NCBI RefSeq assembly: GCF_004011805.1
Contig: NZ_ML137196.1
Coordinates: 566,154-630,153 of the forward strand
Origin: Piscinibacter defluvii
Lineage (GTDB): Bacteria; Pseudomonadota; Gammaproteobacteria; Burkholderiales; Burkholderiaceae_C
DNA: 64,000 bases
Direction of reading: 5' to 3'
Part shown: positions 1 to 13,594 of the stretch, piece by piece
How positions within the stretch are numbered: position 1 is the first letter of the stretch
Layout of the letters: each line of letters begins with the position of its first letter
Notes under the pieces: generated by a model
Database searches by the model: none
Seen by the model: the letters and a program-made list of their open reading frames with translations, nothing else
What the model was told of the DNA's origin: nothing
Program-made: the position numbers and the translations under genes

Positions 1-897
1 GTGGTCGCCAGCGGCGTGTCGGAGGCCGAGGGCGAGGCGCTGCTGGCGCGCGGCGAGGTGCAGTTCGTGGTGGTGATCCCGCCCGAGTTCGAGCGCCGGC
101 TGGTGCGCGGCGAGCAACCGGCGCTGCTGGTCGCGGTGGACGCGACCGACCCCTCGGCCTCGGGCAACGCGATCGCGGCGCTCAACGTGCTGGCCGGCCA
201 GGCGCTCGCGCCCGAGCTGGCCGGGGCGCTGCGCCTGCGCAACTCGGGTACGCCGCCGTTCGAGCTGCGCATCCACCGGCGCTACAACCCGGAGGGCCTG
301 TCGCGCTACAACATCGTGCCCGGGCTGATCGGCACCATCCTGACGATGACGATGGTGATGCTCACCTCGCTGGCGATGACGCGCGAGCGCGAGCGCGGCA
401 CGATGGAGAACCTGCTCGCCACGCCGGTGCGCCCGGCCGAGGTGATGGTGGGCAAGATCCTGCCCTATGTGCTGATCGGCTACGTGCAGCTCGGCGTGAT
501 CCTGGTGGCGGCGTGGCTGCTGTTCGAGGTGCCGATGGAAGGCAGCCTGGTGCTGCTGCTGGCGATGATCGGCGTGTTCATGCTCGCCAACCTGGCGGTC
601 GGCTTCACGTTCAGCACCCTGGCGCGCAACCAGCTGCAGGCGATGCAGATGACCTTCTTCTTCTTCCTGCCCTCGATGCTGCTGTCGGGCTTCATGTTCC
701 CGTTCCGCGGCATGCCGCACTGGGCCCAGCACCTGGGCGAGCTGCTGCCGCTGACGCACTTCCTGCGCATCGTGCGCGGCATCCTGCTCAAGGGCAACGA
801 CGCCGCGATGCTGCTGGCCGAGCTGTGGCCGATGCTGGCCTTCATGGTGGTGGCCGGCGCGGTGGCGCTGAAGCGCTATCGTCGCACCCTCGATTGA
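1..897 (+). CDS. ABC-2 type transporter permease, C-terminal part (5' end outside window)
   Basis: Membrane subunit of an ABC exporter of the YhhJ/YbhR kind, which pairs with a cytoplasmic ATPase and often a HlyD-like adaptor to move drugs or lipids outward. The reading frame is open at base 1, so the true start lies upstream; family members are about 370 residues and 298 are present, so roughly 70-80 residues are missing. Visible here are the end of the large periplasmic domain (first 105 residues) and then about five hydrophobic segments from residue 108 to 290. The loop RERERGTMENLLATPVRP (about 128-145) is the family's typical cytoplasmic coupling region. The gene ends 20 bases before the dehalogenase, with no terminator between them. 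Confidence 0.88.
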   Translation: MVASGVSEAEGEALLARGEVQFVVVIPPEFERRLVRGEQPALLVAVDATDPSASGNAIAALNVLAGQALAPELAGALRLRNSGTPPFELRIHRRYNPEGLSRYNIVPGLIGTILTMTMVMLTSLAMTRERERGTMENLLATPVRPAEVMVGKILPYVLIGYVQLGVILVAAWLLFEVPMEGSLVLLLAMIGVFMLANLAVGFTFSTLARNQLQAMQMTFFFFLPSMLLSGFMFPFRGMPHWAQHLGELLPLTHFLRIVRGILLKGNDAAMLLAELWPMLAFMVVAGAVALKRYRRTLD

Positions 898-917
898 AGG
901 TGTGAGAGGAGCAGGCC

Positions 918-1814
918 ATGACGCCATGGTTCGAGGGCTTCGAGGCGGCCGCGCACGCCGTCAACGGCACGACGATCTGCGCGCGCACCGGCGGCCCCGA
1001 GGGCGCGCCGCCGCTGCTGCTGGTGCACGGCTTCCCGCAGACGCACGTGCTGTGGCACCGTGTCGCGCGGCAGCTCGCGCAACACCACCGCCTGGTGCTG
1101 CCGGACCTGCGCGGCTACGGCGACTCGGCCAAGCCACGCGGCGAAGCCGACCACGCCAACTACAGCAAGCGCGTGATGGCGGCCGACCTGCTCGCGCTGA
1201 TGCGATCGCTCGGCCACGAGCGCTTCTTCGTCGCCGGGCACGACCGCGGCGCGCGTGTCGCGCACCGGCTCGCGCTGGATGCGCCGCAGGCGGTGGCCAG
1301 GCTCGCGCTGATCGACATCGCGCCGACGCTGGACATGTACGGGCGCACCGACATGGCCTTCGCGCGCGCCTACTACCACTGGTTCCACCTGATCCAGCCC
1401 AGCCCGCTGCCCGAGACCATGATCGGCGGCAACGCGAGGTTCTACCTGCACTGGCACCTGGGCGGCTGGGGTGCGCAGGGCCTGGGCCACCTCGAGCCCG
1501 AGGCGCTGGCCGAGTACGAGCGCTGCTTCTGCCGGCCCGAGGCCATCCACGCCGCCTGCGAGGACTACCGCGCCAGCGCCGGCATCGACCTCGAACACGA
1601 CCGCGCCTCGCGCGCCGCCGGGCAGAAGATCGAATGCGACACGCTGCTGCTGTGGGGCGAGCGCGGCGTGATCGCGCGGCTGTTCGAGCCGCTGGCGCTG
1701 TGGCAGGCGCAGTGCGCCGGCACGGTGAGCGGGCGGGCCGTGCCGGCCGGCCACTTCATCCCCGAGGAACTGCCGGACGAAACGGCGGCCGAATTGCGCG
1801 ACTTCTTCCGCTGA
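918..1814 (+). CDS. Alpha/beta hydrolase, haloacetate (fluoroacetate) dehalogenase type
   Basis: Predicted to hydrolyse a C-halogen bond of a haloacetate through an aspartyl-ester intermediate; cytosolic. Every residue of the fluoroacetate dehalogenase active site can be placed: nucleophile D109 in GHDRGAR, with R110 and R113 (carboxylate clamp) at the right spacing, acid D133, H154 and W155 plus Y217 (halide pocket), and base H279. The oxyanion motif HGFPQTH (37-43) and DLRGYGDSAKP are also present. The length of 298 residues is normal for the family. The start ATG has a good GAGGAG ribosome site. Epoxide hydrolase or a general hydrolase of the same fold remains possible, but the Arg pair and the HW pair favour haloacetate. 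It may share a transcript with the upstream ABC permease. Confidence 0.85.
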   Translation: MTPWFEGFEAAAHAVNGTTICARTGGPEGAPPLLLVHGFPQTHVLWHRVARQLAQHHRLVLPDLRGYGDSAKPRGEADHANYSKRVMAADLLALMRSLGHERFFVAGHDRGARVAHRLALDAPQAVARLALIDIAPTLDMYGRTDMAFARAYYHWFHLIQPSPLPETMIGGNARFYLHWHLGGWGAQGLGHLEPEALAEYERCFCRPEAIHAACEDYRASAGIDLEHDRASRAAGQKIECDTLLLWGERGVIARLFEPLALWQAQCAGTVSGRAVPAGHFIPEELPDETAAELRDFFR

Positions 1815-1843
1815 CTCGGCCGCCGGCGCCGCCGGGGCGTCGA

Positions 1844-1849
1844 TATAGT
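1844..1849 (+). promoter_or_regulatory. Putative -10 hexamer TATAGT of a leaderless gene
   Basis: TATAGT ends 8 bases before the ATG at 1858 and no ribosome-binding site is visible. A transcript started from it would begin at or next to the start codon. No good -35 is seen, so this rests on the -10 and its spacing. Confidence 0.4.
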
Positions 1850-1857
1850 GCCCGGCC

Positions 1858-2493
1858 ATGTCCATGCCCACCCCCGAACAGGAGCGCTGGCGCCTGGCGC
1901 TGGAAGGCGCCAGCTTCGGCGTCTGGGACCTCGACCCGCGTGCCGAGCAGGTGCACTACTCGCCGGCCTGGAAGGCCCGGCTCGGGCTGACACCGGTGGA
2001 TGCGCCGGACAGCACTGCGTTCTGGCGCCAGCGCGTCCACCCGGACGACCTGGCGCCGATGCTCGGCGCGCTGCGCTCGCACGTGGACGGCGACACGCCC
2101 GACTACGAGATGCAGTTCCGCCTGCGCGGTGGCGGCGCCGGCTGGCGTCGTGTGCTGTCGCGCGGGCGGGTGGTCGAACGCGATGCGCAGGGCCAGGCGA
2201 TGCGGGTGGTCGGCACGATGGTCGAGCTGAGCGGGCGGCCGTCGCATCCCGGCAGCGGCCTGGCCGAGCGGACGCGGCGTTCGCGCCTGAGCCACGACCT
2301 GCGCACGCCGCTGCACGCGATCCTCGGGCTGTCGTACCTGCTGGCGCAGCGCGCCGGCGAGACGAGCGCCGACGAGCAGCGCCGGCACCTGGCCGCCATC
2401 GAGGAGGCCGGGCGCAACCTGCTCGAGCGCGTCGACGACCTGCTGGACATGGCCGTGCGCGACGGCAACCCGGACACGCGGCGCCTGCGCTAG
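1858..2493 (+). CDS. PAS domain plus HisKA phosphoacceptor protein lacking a catalytic ATPase domain
   Basis: A 211-residue signalling protein. Residues 10-125 form a PAS_3-like sensor fold (conserved RVHPDDL at 59-65 and a terminal VVGTMVELS strand). Residues 140-200 are a HisKA dimerisation helix pair with phosphoacceptor H146 in LSHDLRTPLH. The chain stops at DDLLDMA, exactly where the HATPase_c domain should begin, and no ATPase domain follows in any frame before the next gene. It may be a phosphotransfer partner or dominant regulator, or the stable remnant of a kinase. The start ATG (a second ATG lies two codons on) has no ribosome site but has a -10-like TATAGT 8 bases ahead. No transmembrane segment is seen, so it is cytosolic. 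Confidence 0.75.
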   Translation: MSMPTPEQERWRLALEGASFGVWDLDPRAEQVHYSPAWKARLGLTPVDAPDSTAFWRQRVHPDDLAPMLGALRSHVDGDTPDYEMQFRLRGGGAGWRRVLSRGRVVERDAQGQAMRVVGTMVELSGRPSHPGSGLAERTRRSRLSHDLRTPLHAILGLSYLLAQRAGETSADEQRRHLAAIEEAGRNLLERVDDLLDMAVRDGNPDTRRLR

Positions 2494-2497
2494 TCGC

Positions 2498-2503
2498 TAC
2501 CAT
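2498..2503 (+). promoter_or_regulatory. Putative -10 hexamer TACCAT of a leaderless gene
   Basis: TACCAT lies 7 bases before the ATG at 2511, with no Shine-Dalgarno sequence in between. It fits the leaderless pattern seen at several other genes in the window. The -35 region is weak. Confidence 0.38.
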
Positions 2504-2510
2504 CGCGGCC

Positions 2511-4139
2511 ATGTTCGCCTGGCTGCAACGCGTCGACCGCCACTTCCCGGTGCGCTACACGGCCTGGCTGGCCTGCGCGGTGGTGCTGCTGCTGGCCACC
2601 TTCTCCTGGGTGGCCTTCGACGTCGGCGGCTTCGTCGCGCTGCTGTTCCTCTTCCTCACGCTGCTGGGCCTGCGCGACACGCAGCAGACACGCCACTCGG
2701 TGCTGCGCAACTACCCGGTAATCGGGCACCTGCGCTTCCTGCTCGAGTACATCCGCCCCGAGATGCGGCAGTACTTCATCGAGGGCGACACCGAGGCGGC
2801 GCCGTTCTCGCGCGCGCAGCGCTCGCTGGTCTACGCGCGCGCCAAGGGCGAGTCCGACAAGCGGCCCTTCGGCACGCAGATGGATGTGGGCGCGGTCGGC
2901 TATGAGTGGATCAACCATTCGCTGCAGCCCACAGTGCTCGCGACACACGACTTCCGCGTCGAGATCGGCGCCGGCCGCTCGAAACCCTATTCCGCGAGCG
3001 TGTTCAACATCTCGGCGATGAGCTTCGGCGCACTGTCGGCCAATGCCATCCTGGCGCTGAACGAAGGCGCACGGCGCGGCGGCTTCGCGCACGACACCGG
3101 CGAGGGCTCGATCAGCCGCCACCACCGCGTGCACGGCGGCGACCTGATCTGGGAGATCGGCTCGGGCTACTTCGGCTGCCGCGACGCGCAGGGCCGCTTC
3201 GACGAGGCGCGTTTCGTCGAGAACGCGGCGCTCGAGCAGGTGAAGATGGTCGAGCTCAAGCTCAGCCAGGGTGCCAAGCCGGGCCACGGCGGCGTGCTGC
3301 CCGGGCCCAAGGTGACGCCCGAAATCGCCGAGGCACGCGGCGTGCCGGTGGGCGTGGACTGCGTCTCGCCGGCCAGCCACGGCGCGTTCTCGACGCCGCT
3401 CGGAATGCTGCAGTTCATCGAGCGGCTGCGCACGCTCTCCGGCGGCAAGCCGACCGGCTTCAAGCTCGCGATCGGCCACCCCTGGGAATGGTTCGCGATC
3501 TGCAAGGCGATGCTCGAGACCGGCATCGTGCCCGACTTCATCGTCGTCGACGGCGCCGAGGGCGGCACCGGCGCGGCGCCGCTGGAGTTCACCAACCACG
3601 TCGGCGCGCCGCTGCAGGAGGGGCTGCTGCTGGTGCACAACACGCTGGTCGGCCTGAACCTGCGCGCGCGCATCCGCCTCGGCTGCGCCGGCAAGGTGAT
3701 CAGTGCCTTCGACATCGCGCGCATGCTGGCCATCGGCGCGGACTGGTGCAACTCGGCGCGCGGCTTCATGTTCGCGCTCGGCTGCATCCAGTCGCAGACC
3801 TGCCACACCGGCCACTGCCCGACCGGCGTTGCGACGCAGGACCCGCTGCGCCAGCAGGCGCTGGTGGTGCCGGTGAAGAGCCAGCGCATCTTCAACTACC
3901 ACCAGCAGACGCTGCACGCGCTGCAGGAGCTGGTGCAGGCGGCCGGGCTGCAGCACCCTGGCGAGATCAGCGCCGGCCACATCGTGCGCCGCACCTCGGA
4001 CCACGGCGTCAAGCTGCTGTCCAACCTGCTGCCCTTCGTCGAGCCGGGCGCGCTGCTGGGCGGCGAGATGCCCCATCAGGTATTCCGCCTGTACTGGCCG
4101 ATGGCCCGTCCGGACAGCTTCGCGCGCGCCCCGGGCTGA
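2511..4139 (+). CDS. FMN-binding glutamate synthase family protein (membrane-anchored)
   Basis: A 542-residue protein related to the FMN domain of the large subunit of glutamate synthase, but with no glutaminase domain. The N-terminus has two hydrophobic helices (about 18-55) that anchor it in the membrane. The barrel motifs are clear: SPASHGAFSTPLGM, GFKLAIGHPWEWF and DGAEGGTGAAPLEF. A Cx5Cx4C cluster (C425, C431, C436) in the order GCIQSQTCHTGHCPTG matches the 3Fe-4S ligands of GltB. Stand-alone proteins of this family are common in proteobacteria but their substrate is not settled, so true glutamate synthase activity is not assumed. ATG 2511 is chosen because the membrane helices start there and a longer upstream frame would overlap the PAS gene. 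Confidence 0.88.
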   Translation: MFAWLQRVDRHFPVRYTAWLACAVVLLLATFSWVAFDVGGFVALLFLFLTLLGLRDTQQTRHSVLRNYPVIGHLRFLLEYIRPEMRQYFIEGDTEAAPFSRAQRSLVYARAKGESDKRPFGTQMDVGAVGYEWINHSLQPTVLATHDFRVEIGAGRSKPYSASVFNISAMSFGALSANAILALNEGARRGGFAHDTGEGSISRHHRVHGGDLIWEIGSGYFGCRDAQGRFDEARFVENAALEQVKMVELKLSQGAKPGHGGVLPGPKVTPEIAEARGVPVGVDCVSPASHGAFSTPLGMLQFIERLRTLSGGKPTGFKLAIGHPWEWFAICKAMLETGIVPDFIVVDGAEGGTGAAPLEFTNHVGAPLQEGLLLVHNTLVGLNLRARIRLGCAGKVISAFDIARMLAIGADWCNSARGFMFALGCIQSQTCHTGHCPTGVATQDPLRQQALVVPVKSQRIFNYHQQTLHALQELVQAAGLQHPGEISAGHIVRRTSDHGVKLLSNLLPFVEPGALLGGEMPHQVFRLYWPMARPDSFARAPG

Positions 4140-4140
4140 G

Positions 4141-4176
4141 GGTGTCTCCCCCCTGAGGTCACGGGGGTGCGACACC
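4141..4176 (+). terminator. Terminator-like hairpin without U tract
   Basis: Directly after the glutamate-synthase-like stop, GGTGTC (4141-4146) pairs with GACACC (4171-4176), and inside it CCCCC (4149-4153) pairs with GGGGG (4163-4167) around a 9-base loop. No run of T follows, so it could be a weak terminator or an operator for the response regulator gene that starts at 4232. Confidence 0.4.
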
Positions 4177-4231
4177 GGCGACCGACGTCGACAATCCCTA
4201 TGTCATCAATTCGTCGGGTTCGATCCTTCCC

Positions 4232-4864
4232 ATGCCGCGCATCTACCTCCTCGTCAACGACCCGCTGGTGGCCGGGCGGATGCGCAGCCTGATCGACGCC
4301 CGCTCCGGCTGGCAGGCGGTCGGCTGGGCCGCCACGCTGGCGCAGGCGCGCAGCCAGCTCGGCAGCGTCAAACCCGACCTGCTGCTGTCCGACCTGCAGC
4401 TGCCCGACGGCTGGATCAGCAGCCTGCTCGACGAGATGGCAGTGAGCACGCGCTACGGCCGGCCTCGGACGCTGGTGGTCACGATGACGCTGGACGATTC
4501 GCAGTTGCTCGAGGCGCTGTGCAACGGCGCGGACGGCTACTTCGTGCAGGGTCAGTCGCCGCAGGCGCTGGTGGCGGCGATCGAGCAGACGCTGGCCGGC
4601 GGCGCCGAGATGGCCCCGACCATCGCGCGCCAGGTCAAGGCGCATTTCGACGCCCAGCGCGAGGGCGCCGACCAGGAGGACCCGCTGCGGCCCACGGCGC
4701 CGGAGCGGCTGATGCTGCAGTGGATCGCCGACGGCTTCCTGCCGCACGAGATCGCGCGCGACCTGCGCATCACCCAGAGCGAAGTGTCACAGCGCGTGCG
4801 CGGCCTGTACCGCAAGCTGCAGTTCGACCGCCGTACCGCGGCCTTGTCGCTGAAGCTGGCCTGA
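4232..4864 (+). CDS. Response regulator, receiver plus LuxR-type HTH, atypical receiver
   Basis: A NarL/FixJ-like regulator of 210 residues. The receiver covers residues 1-120 with phosphoacceptor D54 in LLSDLQLPDG and a conserved Thr at 84 or 86. Two deviations are visible: the acidic pocket reads ND (9-10) rather than two acids, and the near-invariant Lys after beta-5 is Q106 (GYFVQGQSP). The C-terminal HTH runs from about 150 to 208 and ends in the recognition segment SEVSQRVRGLYRKL. The changes suggest weakened or phosphorylation-independent switching. The partner kinase is unknown; the ATPase-less PAS-HisKA protein lies 1.7 kb upstream on the same strand. The start is the ATG following a 92-base gap that holds a hairpin. 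Confidence 0.82.
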   Translation: MPRIYLLVNDPLVAGRMRSLIDARSGWQAVGWAATLAQARSQLGSVKPDLLLSDLQLPDGWISSLLDEMAVSTRYGRPRTLVVTMTLDDSQLLEALCNGADGYFVQGQSPQALVAAIEQTLAGGAEMAPTIARQVKAHFDAQREGADQEDPLRPTAPERLMLQWIADGFLPHEIARDLRITQSEVSQRVRGLYRKLQFDRRTAALSLKLA

Positions 4865-4870
4865 GGTCCG

Positions 4871-5491
4871 TCAGGCCGCGGGCGGCCGCGTGTCCTGGAA
4901 GCTCTGCCGCCCGTTCAGCTTCTCGGCCAGCTTGGCCAGGTTCGGGTAGGTGTCGCGCCAGGGAATGTGCGGGAAGCGGAAGTCCAGGTAGCCGAGTGCA
5001 CAGCCGACCGCGATGTCGGCCAGCGAGAGGTGGATGCCGGCACAGAAGGGCTTGTCGCCCAGGCCGGTGCTCATGGCCGCCAGCGCGCCGTGCACGCGGC
5101 TCATCTGGCGGTCGATCCAGGCCTGGCAGCGCTGCTCCGCGCCGCGCCCGGCCCAGGTGGCTTCGAGCCGCGCGAGGATGGCCGCGTCGATCAGCCCGTC
5201 GGCCAGCGCCTCCCAGGTGCGCACCTCGGTGCGGCCGCGGCCGGAATCGGGGATCAGCCGGCTGACCGGCGAGCGCGTGTCGACGTACTCGACGATCACG
5301 CGCGAATCGAACACCGCCTCGCCGCCCTCGAGCACCAGGCACGGCACCTTGCCGAGCGGATTCGATTTCAGGATGCCGCTCTCGTTCCACACGTCCTCGA
5401 GCTCGAACTGGTAGTCGAGCTTCTTCTCGGCCATCACGATGCGTACCTTGCGCACGTAGGGGCTGGTCAGCGCGCCGATGAGTTTCATCAT
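4871..5491 (-). CDS. Glutathione S-transferase family protein
   Basis: A 206-residue cytosolic GST of the YibF kind. The thioredoxin-like N-terminal domain begins LIGALTSPYVRKVRI with S10 as the likely thiolate-stabilising residue; the glutathione-binding NPLGKVPCL with its cis-proline and the EDS-like FDSRVI follow. The all-helical C-terminal domain runs from about 90 to 200 (SLADIAVGCAL is the conserved N-capping region). The substrate cannot be told. It is convergent with the response regulator, with 6 bases between the stops. The start may be either of two adjacent Met codons (5491 or 5488). Confidence 0.88.
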   Translation of the reverse strand: MMKLIGALTSPYVRKVRIVMAEKKLDYQFELEDVWNESGILKSNPLGKVPCLVLEGGEAVFDSRVIVEYVDTRSPVSRLIPDSGRGRTEVRTWEALADGLIDAAILARLEATWAGRGAEQRCQAWIDRQMSRVHGALAAMSTGLGDKPFCAGIHLSLADIAVGCALGYLDFRFPHIPWRDTYPNLAKLAEKLNGRQSFQDTRPPAA

Positions 5492-5600
5492 GCCGATGGT
5501 GGTTGCGGTGTGGAGGTGTCCCTGGCGAAATTCATTCTAGCCAAGGCGACCGTGCGGCCTCGATGCTAGAGTGGCATGTGAACGACGAGGGAGCGCGCGC

Positions 5601-10688
<5,088 letters not shown>

Positions 10689-10691
10689 GGG

Positions 10692-11324
10692 CTACTTGGT
10701 GCCGAAGATGCGGTCCCCGGCGTCGCCGAGGCCGGGCACGATGTAGCCGTGCTCGTCGAGCTGGCGGTCGATCGCCGCGGTGTAGACCGGCACGTCCGGG
10801 TGGTTGGCGTGGAAGTTCGCCAGGCCCTCGGGCGCGGCGAGCAGGCAGACGAAGCGGATCGATTTCGGCTTCGTCTCCTTCAGCCGGTCCACCGCGGCGA
10901 CGGCCGAGTTGCCGGTGGCCAGCATCGGGTCGAGCACGATGGCGTCGCGCTCGTGCATCTCCGAGGGCATCTTGAAGTAGTACTCGACCGCCACCAGCGT
11001 CTTCGGGTCGCGGTACAGCCCGATGTGGCCGATGCGCGCGCCCGGCACCACGTTGAGCATGCCGTCGAGGAAGCCGGCACCGGCGCGCATGATCGACACG
11101 AACACCGTCTTCTTGCCGTCGATCACCGGCGCCATGGTCTTCTCGAGCGGCGTCTCGATCTCGATCAGCTGGGTCGGCATGTCGCGCGTAACCTCGTAGG
11201 CCATCAGCATCGAGATCTCGCCCAGCAGGCGGCGGAAGCTGTTGGTGCTGCGGTCCTTCTGGCGCATCAAGGTCAGCTTGTGCTGTACCAGCGGGTGGGT
11301 GACGTGGTGGACTTCGGCGGGCAT
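10692..11324 (-). CDS. upp: Uracil phosphoribosyltransferase
   Basis: Converts uracil and PRPP to UMP in the cytosol. The 210 residues match the usual length, with [14 protein letters not shown] near the start, the ETPLEKT substrate segment and the PRPP-binding loop [16 protein letters not shown], followed by the uracil-binding end [14 protein letters not shown]. The ribosome site is GGAGAA, 5 bases before the ATG. It starts an operon with the acyltransferase. Together with the cytosine deaminase 1.5 kb away and the URC-type genes at 51221-53741, it would allow cytosine or uracil to be salvaged or funnelled into uracil breakdown, in which Upp is a known step (URC6 in yeast). Confidence 0.96.
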   Translation of the reverse strand: MPAEVHHVTHPLVQHKLTLMRQKDRSTNSFRRLLGEISMLMAYEVTRDMPTQLIEIETPLEKTMAPVIDGKKTVFVSIMRAGAGFLDGMLNVVPGARIGHIGLYRDPKTLVAVEYYFKMPSEMHERDAIVLDPMLATGNSAVAAVDRLKETKPKSIRFVCLLAAPEGLANFHANHPDVPVYTAAIDRQLDEHGYIVPGLGDAGDRIFGTK

Positions 11325-11389
11325 GGTGTTCTCCTCGGCGCGGAAGGAGCATATCCCGCGCCAGGACCGCCACGCCGTGCCCCCGGAGC

Positions 11390-12928
11390 TCAGGCCAGTT
11401 CGTCCAGCAGCTTCTCGTCGATCTCGTCGGGATCCATGCTGGCCGGGAAGCTGACGTCGTAGCGCACCAGCCGGTTCGCTTCGAGGAAGGCCACGAACTC
11501 CGGCAGCGCCAGGCCGCGCAGCGAACCGGCCACGCTCTGCGGGCTGGCCAGGTCGATGCGGCCCTGCCAATTCATGCGGAAGCCGTGGGCGTAGGTCGCG
11601 AACTTCAGCAGCGCGGCCGGGTCGGGCGCGGCGTCCTGCAGGCGCAGGCTGCTCACCTGCATGGCCTTGCCGGCGGCGTACATCGGCCGGATGCGGCGGA
11701 ACACGCCGGCGAACAGCGGCTCGAGCGCACCGTGCGCGAGGATCGCGTGTTTCGGGTTGTACTTGATGCCCAGCACCATGCCCGTGTAGGCCAGGGCGCC
11801 GGCAAAGGCGTCGGCCGGAACCCGCGCCACCGTCGCCAGCTCGGTGAGGCCGGCGCCGAAGGCCTTCAGCGCCTGCGCGTAGTCCCTCAACTTGTCGAGC
11901 CCGAAGAGCTTGAACAGCACCAGGTCGCCGATGCCGGCGATCGTGCCGATCACCCCGCCGGCCACCAGCGCGGCCAGGATGCGCGGGCTGTTCTTCGAGA
12001 TCAGCCACATCTTGCCGAGCGTGTCCTTCTCGTGATAACGCTCGGCCAGGTCGCCGAGGATCTCGTCGATCACGAACTTGGCCGCCTGCGGCGCGGCGCT
12101 GTACTTGTTCAGCAGCTCGCCGATCTCCAGCCCGACGCCGAAGGCGGCCGCCAGCGGGCCGAGCCGCTGCAGCACCTTCTCGGCGGCCTGGCGGCCGAGC
12201 ACCCGCACGCCGGCCTTCTTGGCCTCCTTCTCGAGCGCCTCCTTGGCCACCTTCTCGATCACCTGCTTGCCGACCTCGGCGCCGACCTTCTTCGCGTCGA
12301 CCGTGAAGCTGGCCTTGTACTCGGCCAGCACCTTGGTCTGCACGCCGCCGATGCTGCGCTGGAACTCGACCGGCGCGACCTTGATCTCGAGCGCCGGCCC
12401 GGCGATCTCCTTCGCGCCCTTGATGTTCAGCAGCGTCAGCTTGGTCTGCGCCTTGGCCTGGAAGGCGTTGGTGACGAGCGTGAACTTGACCAGGCCCGCG
12501 ACCGTGATGTCCAGCCCCGAGATCTCGTTCTCGAAGGCGACCGAGAAGTCCTTCAGCTCGAAGCCGGCGAACAGCTCGCGGTCGGCAATGTCGGCGTAGC
12601 CGAAGGTCTTCTTGATGCCGGGCGCGCGGCCGCCGGACTTGTCCTTCGAGGTCACCATGCCGGTGAAGCCGCCGTCGCCCTGGCCCGAGCCGCCCAGCGC
12701 CTGCAGCTTGAGCGTCGCCGAGACCTTGAGCTCGCCGTACCTGGTGCGCCGGGCCGGGAACTCGCGGGTCACCAGCTCGACCTCGGCGCCGCCCTTGACG
12801 CCCGGAGCGGCCTGGGCCGGCGCGGCGAGGTCGGGCAGCAGCGCGGCCACCTCGGGCCCGTCGGCGGCATCGGCCAGCGCCAGCATGCGTTGGGTGGGCC
12901 GCAGCCCGAGCGACGCGATCAGTGCCAT
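11390..12928 (-). CDS. Hypothetical 512-residue protein with long helical region and hydrophobic hairpin
   Basis: I do not recognise the family. The first 45 residues are Ala/Pro-rich with no clear signal peptide. Residues 50-210 look like successive beta strands (alternating hydrophobic residues, many Thr/Lys). Residues 212-255 form a charged Lys/Glu/Ala helix, and 313-342 ([20 protein letters not shown] and onward) are a Gly-rich hydrophobic hairpin, followed by amphipathic helices. A beta-rich front with a helical, membrane-seeking back recalls secreted or pore-forming proteins, but this is only shape. GGAGGA precedes the ATG. The gene faces the GNAT gene across a 126-base region containing nested palindromes. 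No partner genes suggest a function. Confidence 0.7.
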   Translation of the reverse strand: MALIASLGLRPTQRMLALADAADGPEVAALLPDLAAPAQAAPGVKGGAEVELVTREFPARRTRYGELKVSATLKLQALGGSGQGDGGFTGMVTSKDKSGGRAPGIKKTFGYADIADRELFAGFELKDFSVAFENEISGLDITVAGLVKFTLVTNAFQAKAQTKLTLLNIKGAKEIAGPALEIKVAPVEFQRSIGGVQTKVLAEYKASFTVDAKKVGAEVGKQVIEKVAKEALEKEAKKAGVRVLGRQAAEKVLQRLGPLAAAFGVGLEIGELLNKYSAAPQAAKFVIDEILGDLAERYHEKDTLGKMWLISKNSPRILAALVAGGVIGTIAGIGDLVLFKLFGLDKLRDYAQALKAFGAGLTELATVARVPADAFAGALAYTGMVLGIKYNPKHAILAHGALEPLFAGVFRRIRPMYAAGKAMQVSSLRLQDAAPDPAALLKFATYAHGFRMNWQGRIDLASPQSVAGSLRGLALPEFVAFLEANRLVRYDVSFPASMDPDEIDEKLLDELA

Positions 12929-12958
12929 GGCATGTCCTCCGCGAGCCTGTCTCGCGTG

Positions 12959-13030
12959 GTTCCACGCAACGCGGCCGCGCCGGCGGACATGGCCCCGCCT
13001 GTCCGCCCGGCTCCCCGGACTGCGTGGAAC
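12959..13030. promoter_or_regulatory. Nested inverted repeats in a divergent promoter region
   Basis: Outer arms GTTCCACGCA (12959-12968) and TGCGTGGAAC (13021-13030) are perfect 10-base complements. Inside them GGCGGACA (12982-12989) and TGTCCGCC (13000-13007) are perfect 8-base complements around a 10-base loop. The block lies between the divergent starts at 12928 and 13055. It may be an operator pair or a cruciform/RNA structure. Confidence 0.6.
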
Positions 13031-13054
13031 AGGGGGCACAGGAGGATGATTGCG

Positions 13055-13594
13055 ATGCCCTACCCCGAATGCTGGTCCCTGGCCGATGGCACCCCGCTCA
13101 CCTTGCGCGCCTTGCGCCCGGGCGACGCCGACGCGCTGGGCCGACTGATCGACGAACTGCCCACGCCGGACCGGCGGCGGCGCTTCCACGGCGCCGTCAA
13201 CGGCGTCTCCACCGCCTGGCTGTCGCGCCTGACCAGCGTCGACCCGGCACGCGAGATCGCGCTGGTGGTCACCGCACGCCGGCGCGGCGAGGAGCTGCTG
13301 GTGGCCGACGTGCGCTGCGCGGTCGACATGACCGGGCAGGACGCCGAGTTCGCGCTGATGGTGGCCGGCGGCTGGCGCCGCCGCGGCATCGGCCAGCGCG
13401 CGCTGCTGGGCCTGGCCGACGCGGCCGCCGAGCGAGGGCTGCACTGGCTGTACGGCTCGGTGCTGGCCGACAACCTGCCGATGCTCGGCCTGGTGCGGCG
13501 CTGCGGCTTCCTCGGCACGCCGCACCGCAGCGACCGGCGCCTGATCGTGGTCGAGCGCCGGTTGCAGGCGGCCGTCACCGCTGCGGCGGCATGA
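13055..13594 (+). CDS. GNAT family N-acetyltransferase
   Basis: An acetyl-CoA-dependent acyltransferase of about 179 residues. The coenzyme-binding motif A is present as [22 protein letters not shown] (Q/RxxGxG/A type), with the [28 protein letters not shown] end typical of the fold. The substrate is unknown; relatives fused to or near signalling proteins acetylate lysines, but nothing here proves that. Two ATGs compete: 13046 lies directly on the GGAGG ribosome site, while 13055 is 9 bases after it and is chosen. Its stop overlaps the start of the patatin gene (ATGA), so translation is coupled. Confidence 0.82.
   Translation: MPYPECWSLADGTPLTLRALRPGDADALGRLIDELPTPDRRRRFHGAVNGVSTAWLSRLTSVDPAREIALVVTARRRGEELLVADVRCAVDMTGQDAEFALMVAGGWRRRGIGQRALLGLADAAAERGLHWLYGSVLADNLPMLGLVRRCGFLGTPHRSDRRLIVVERRLQAAVTAAAA

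Noticed and set aside
2490-4175. 561-codon minus-strand frame opposite the glutamate-synthase-like gene
   Set aside because: An Arg/Gln/His-rich shadow of a strongly conserved plus-strand gene with an intact Fe-S cluster motif.
4519-5265. 248-codon plus-strand frame crossing the response regulator end and the GST gene
   Set aside because: It spans the end of one supported gene and the antisense of another and has Arg/Ala/Pro-rich random composition.
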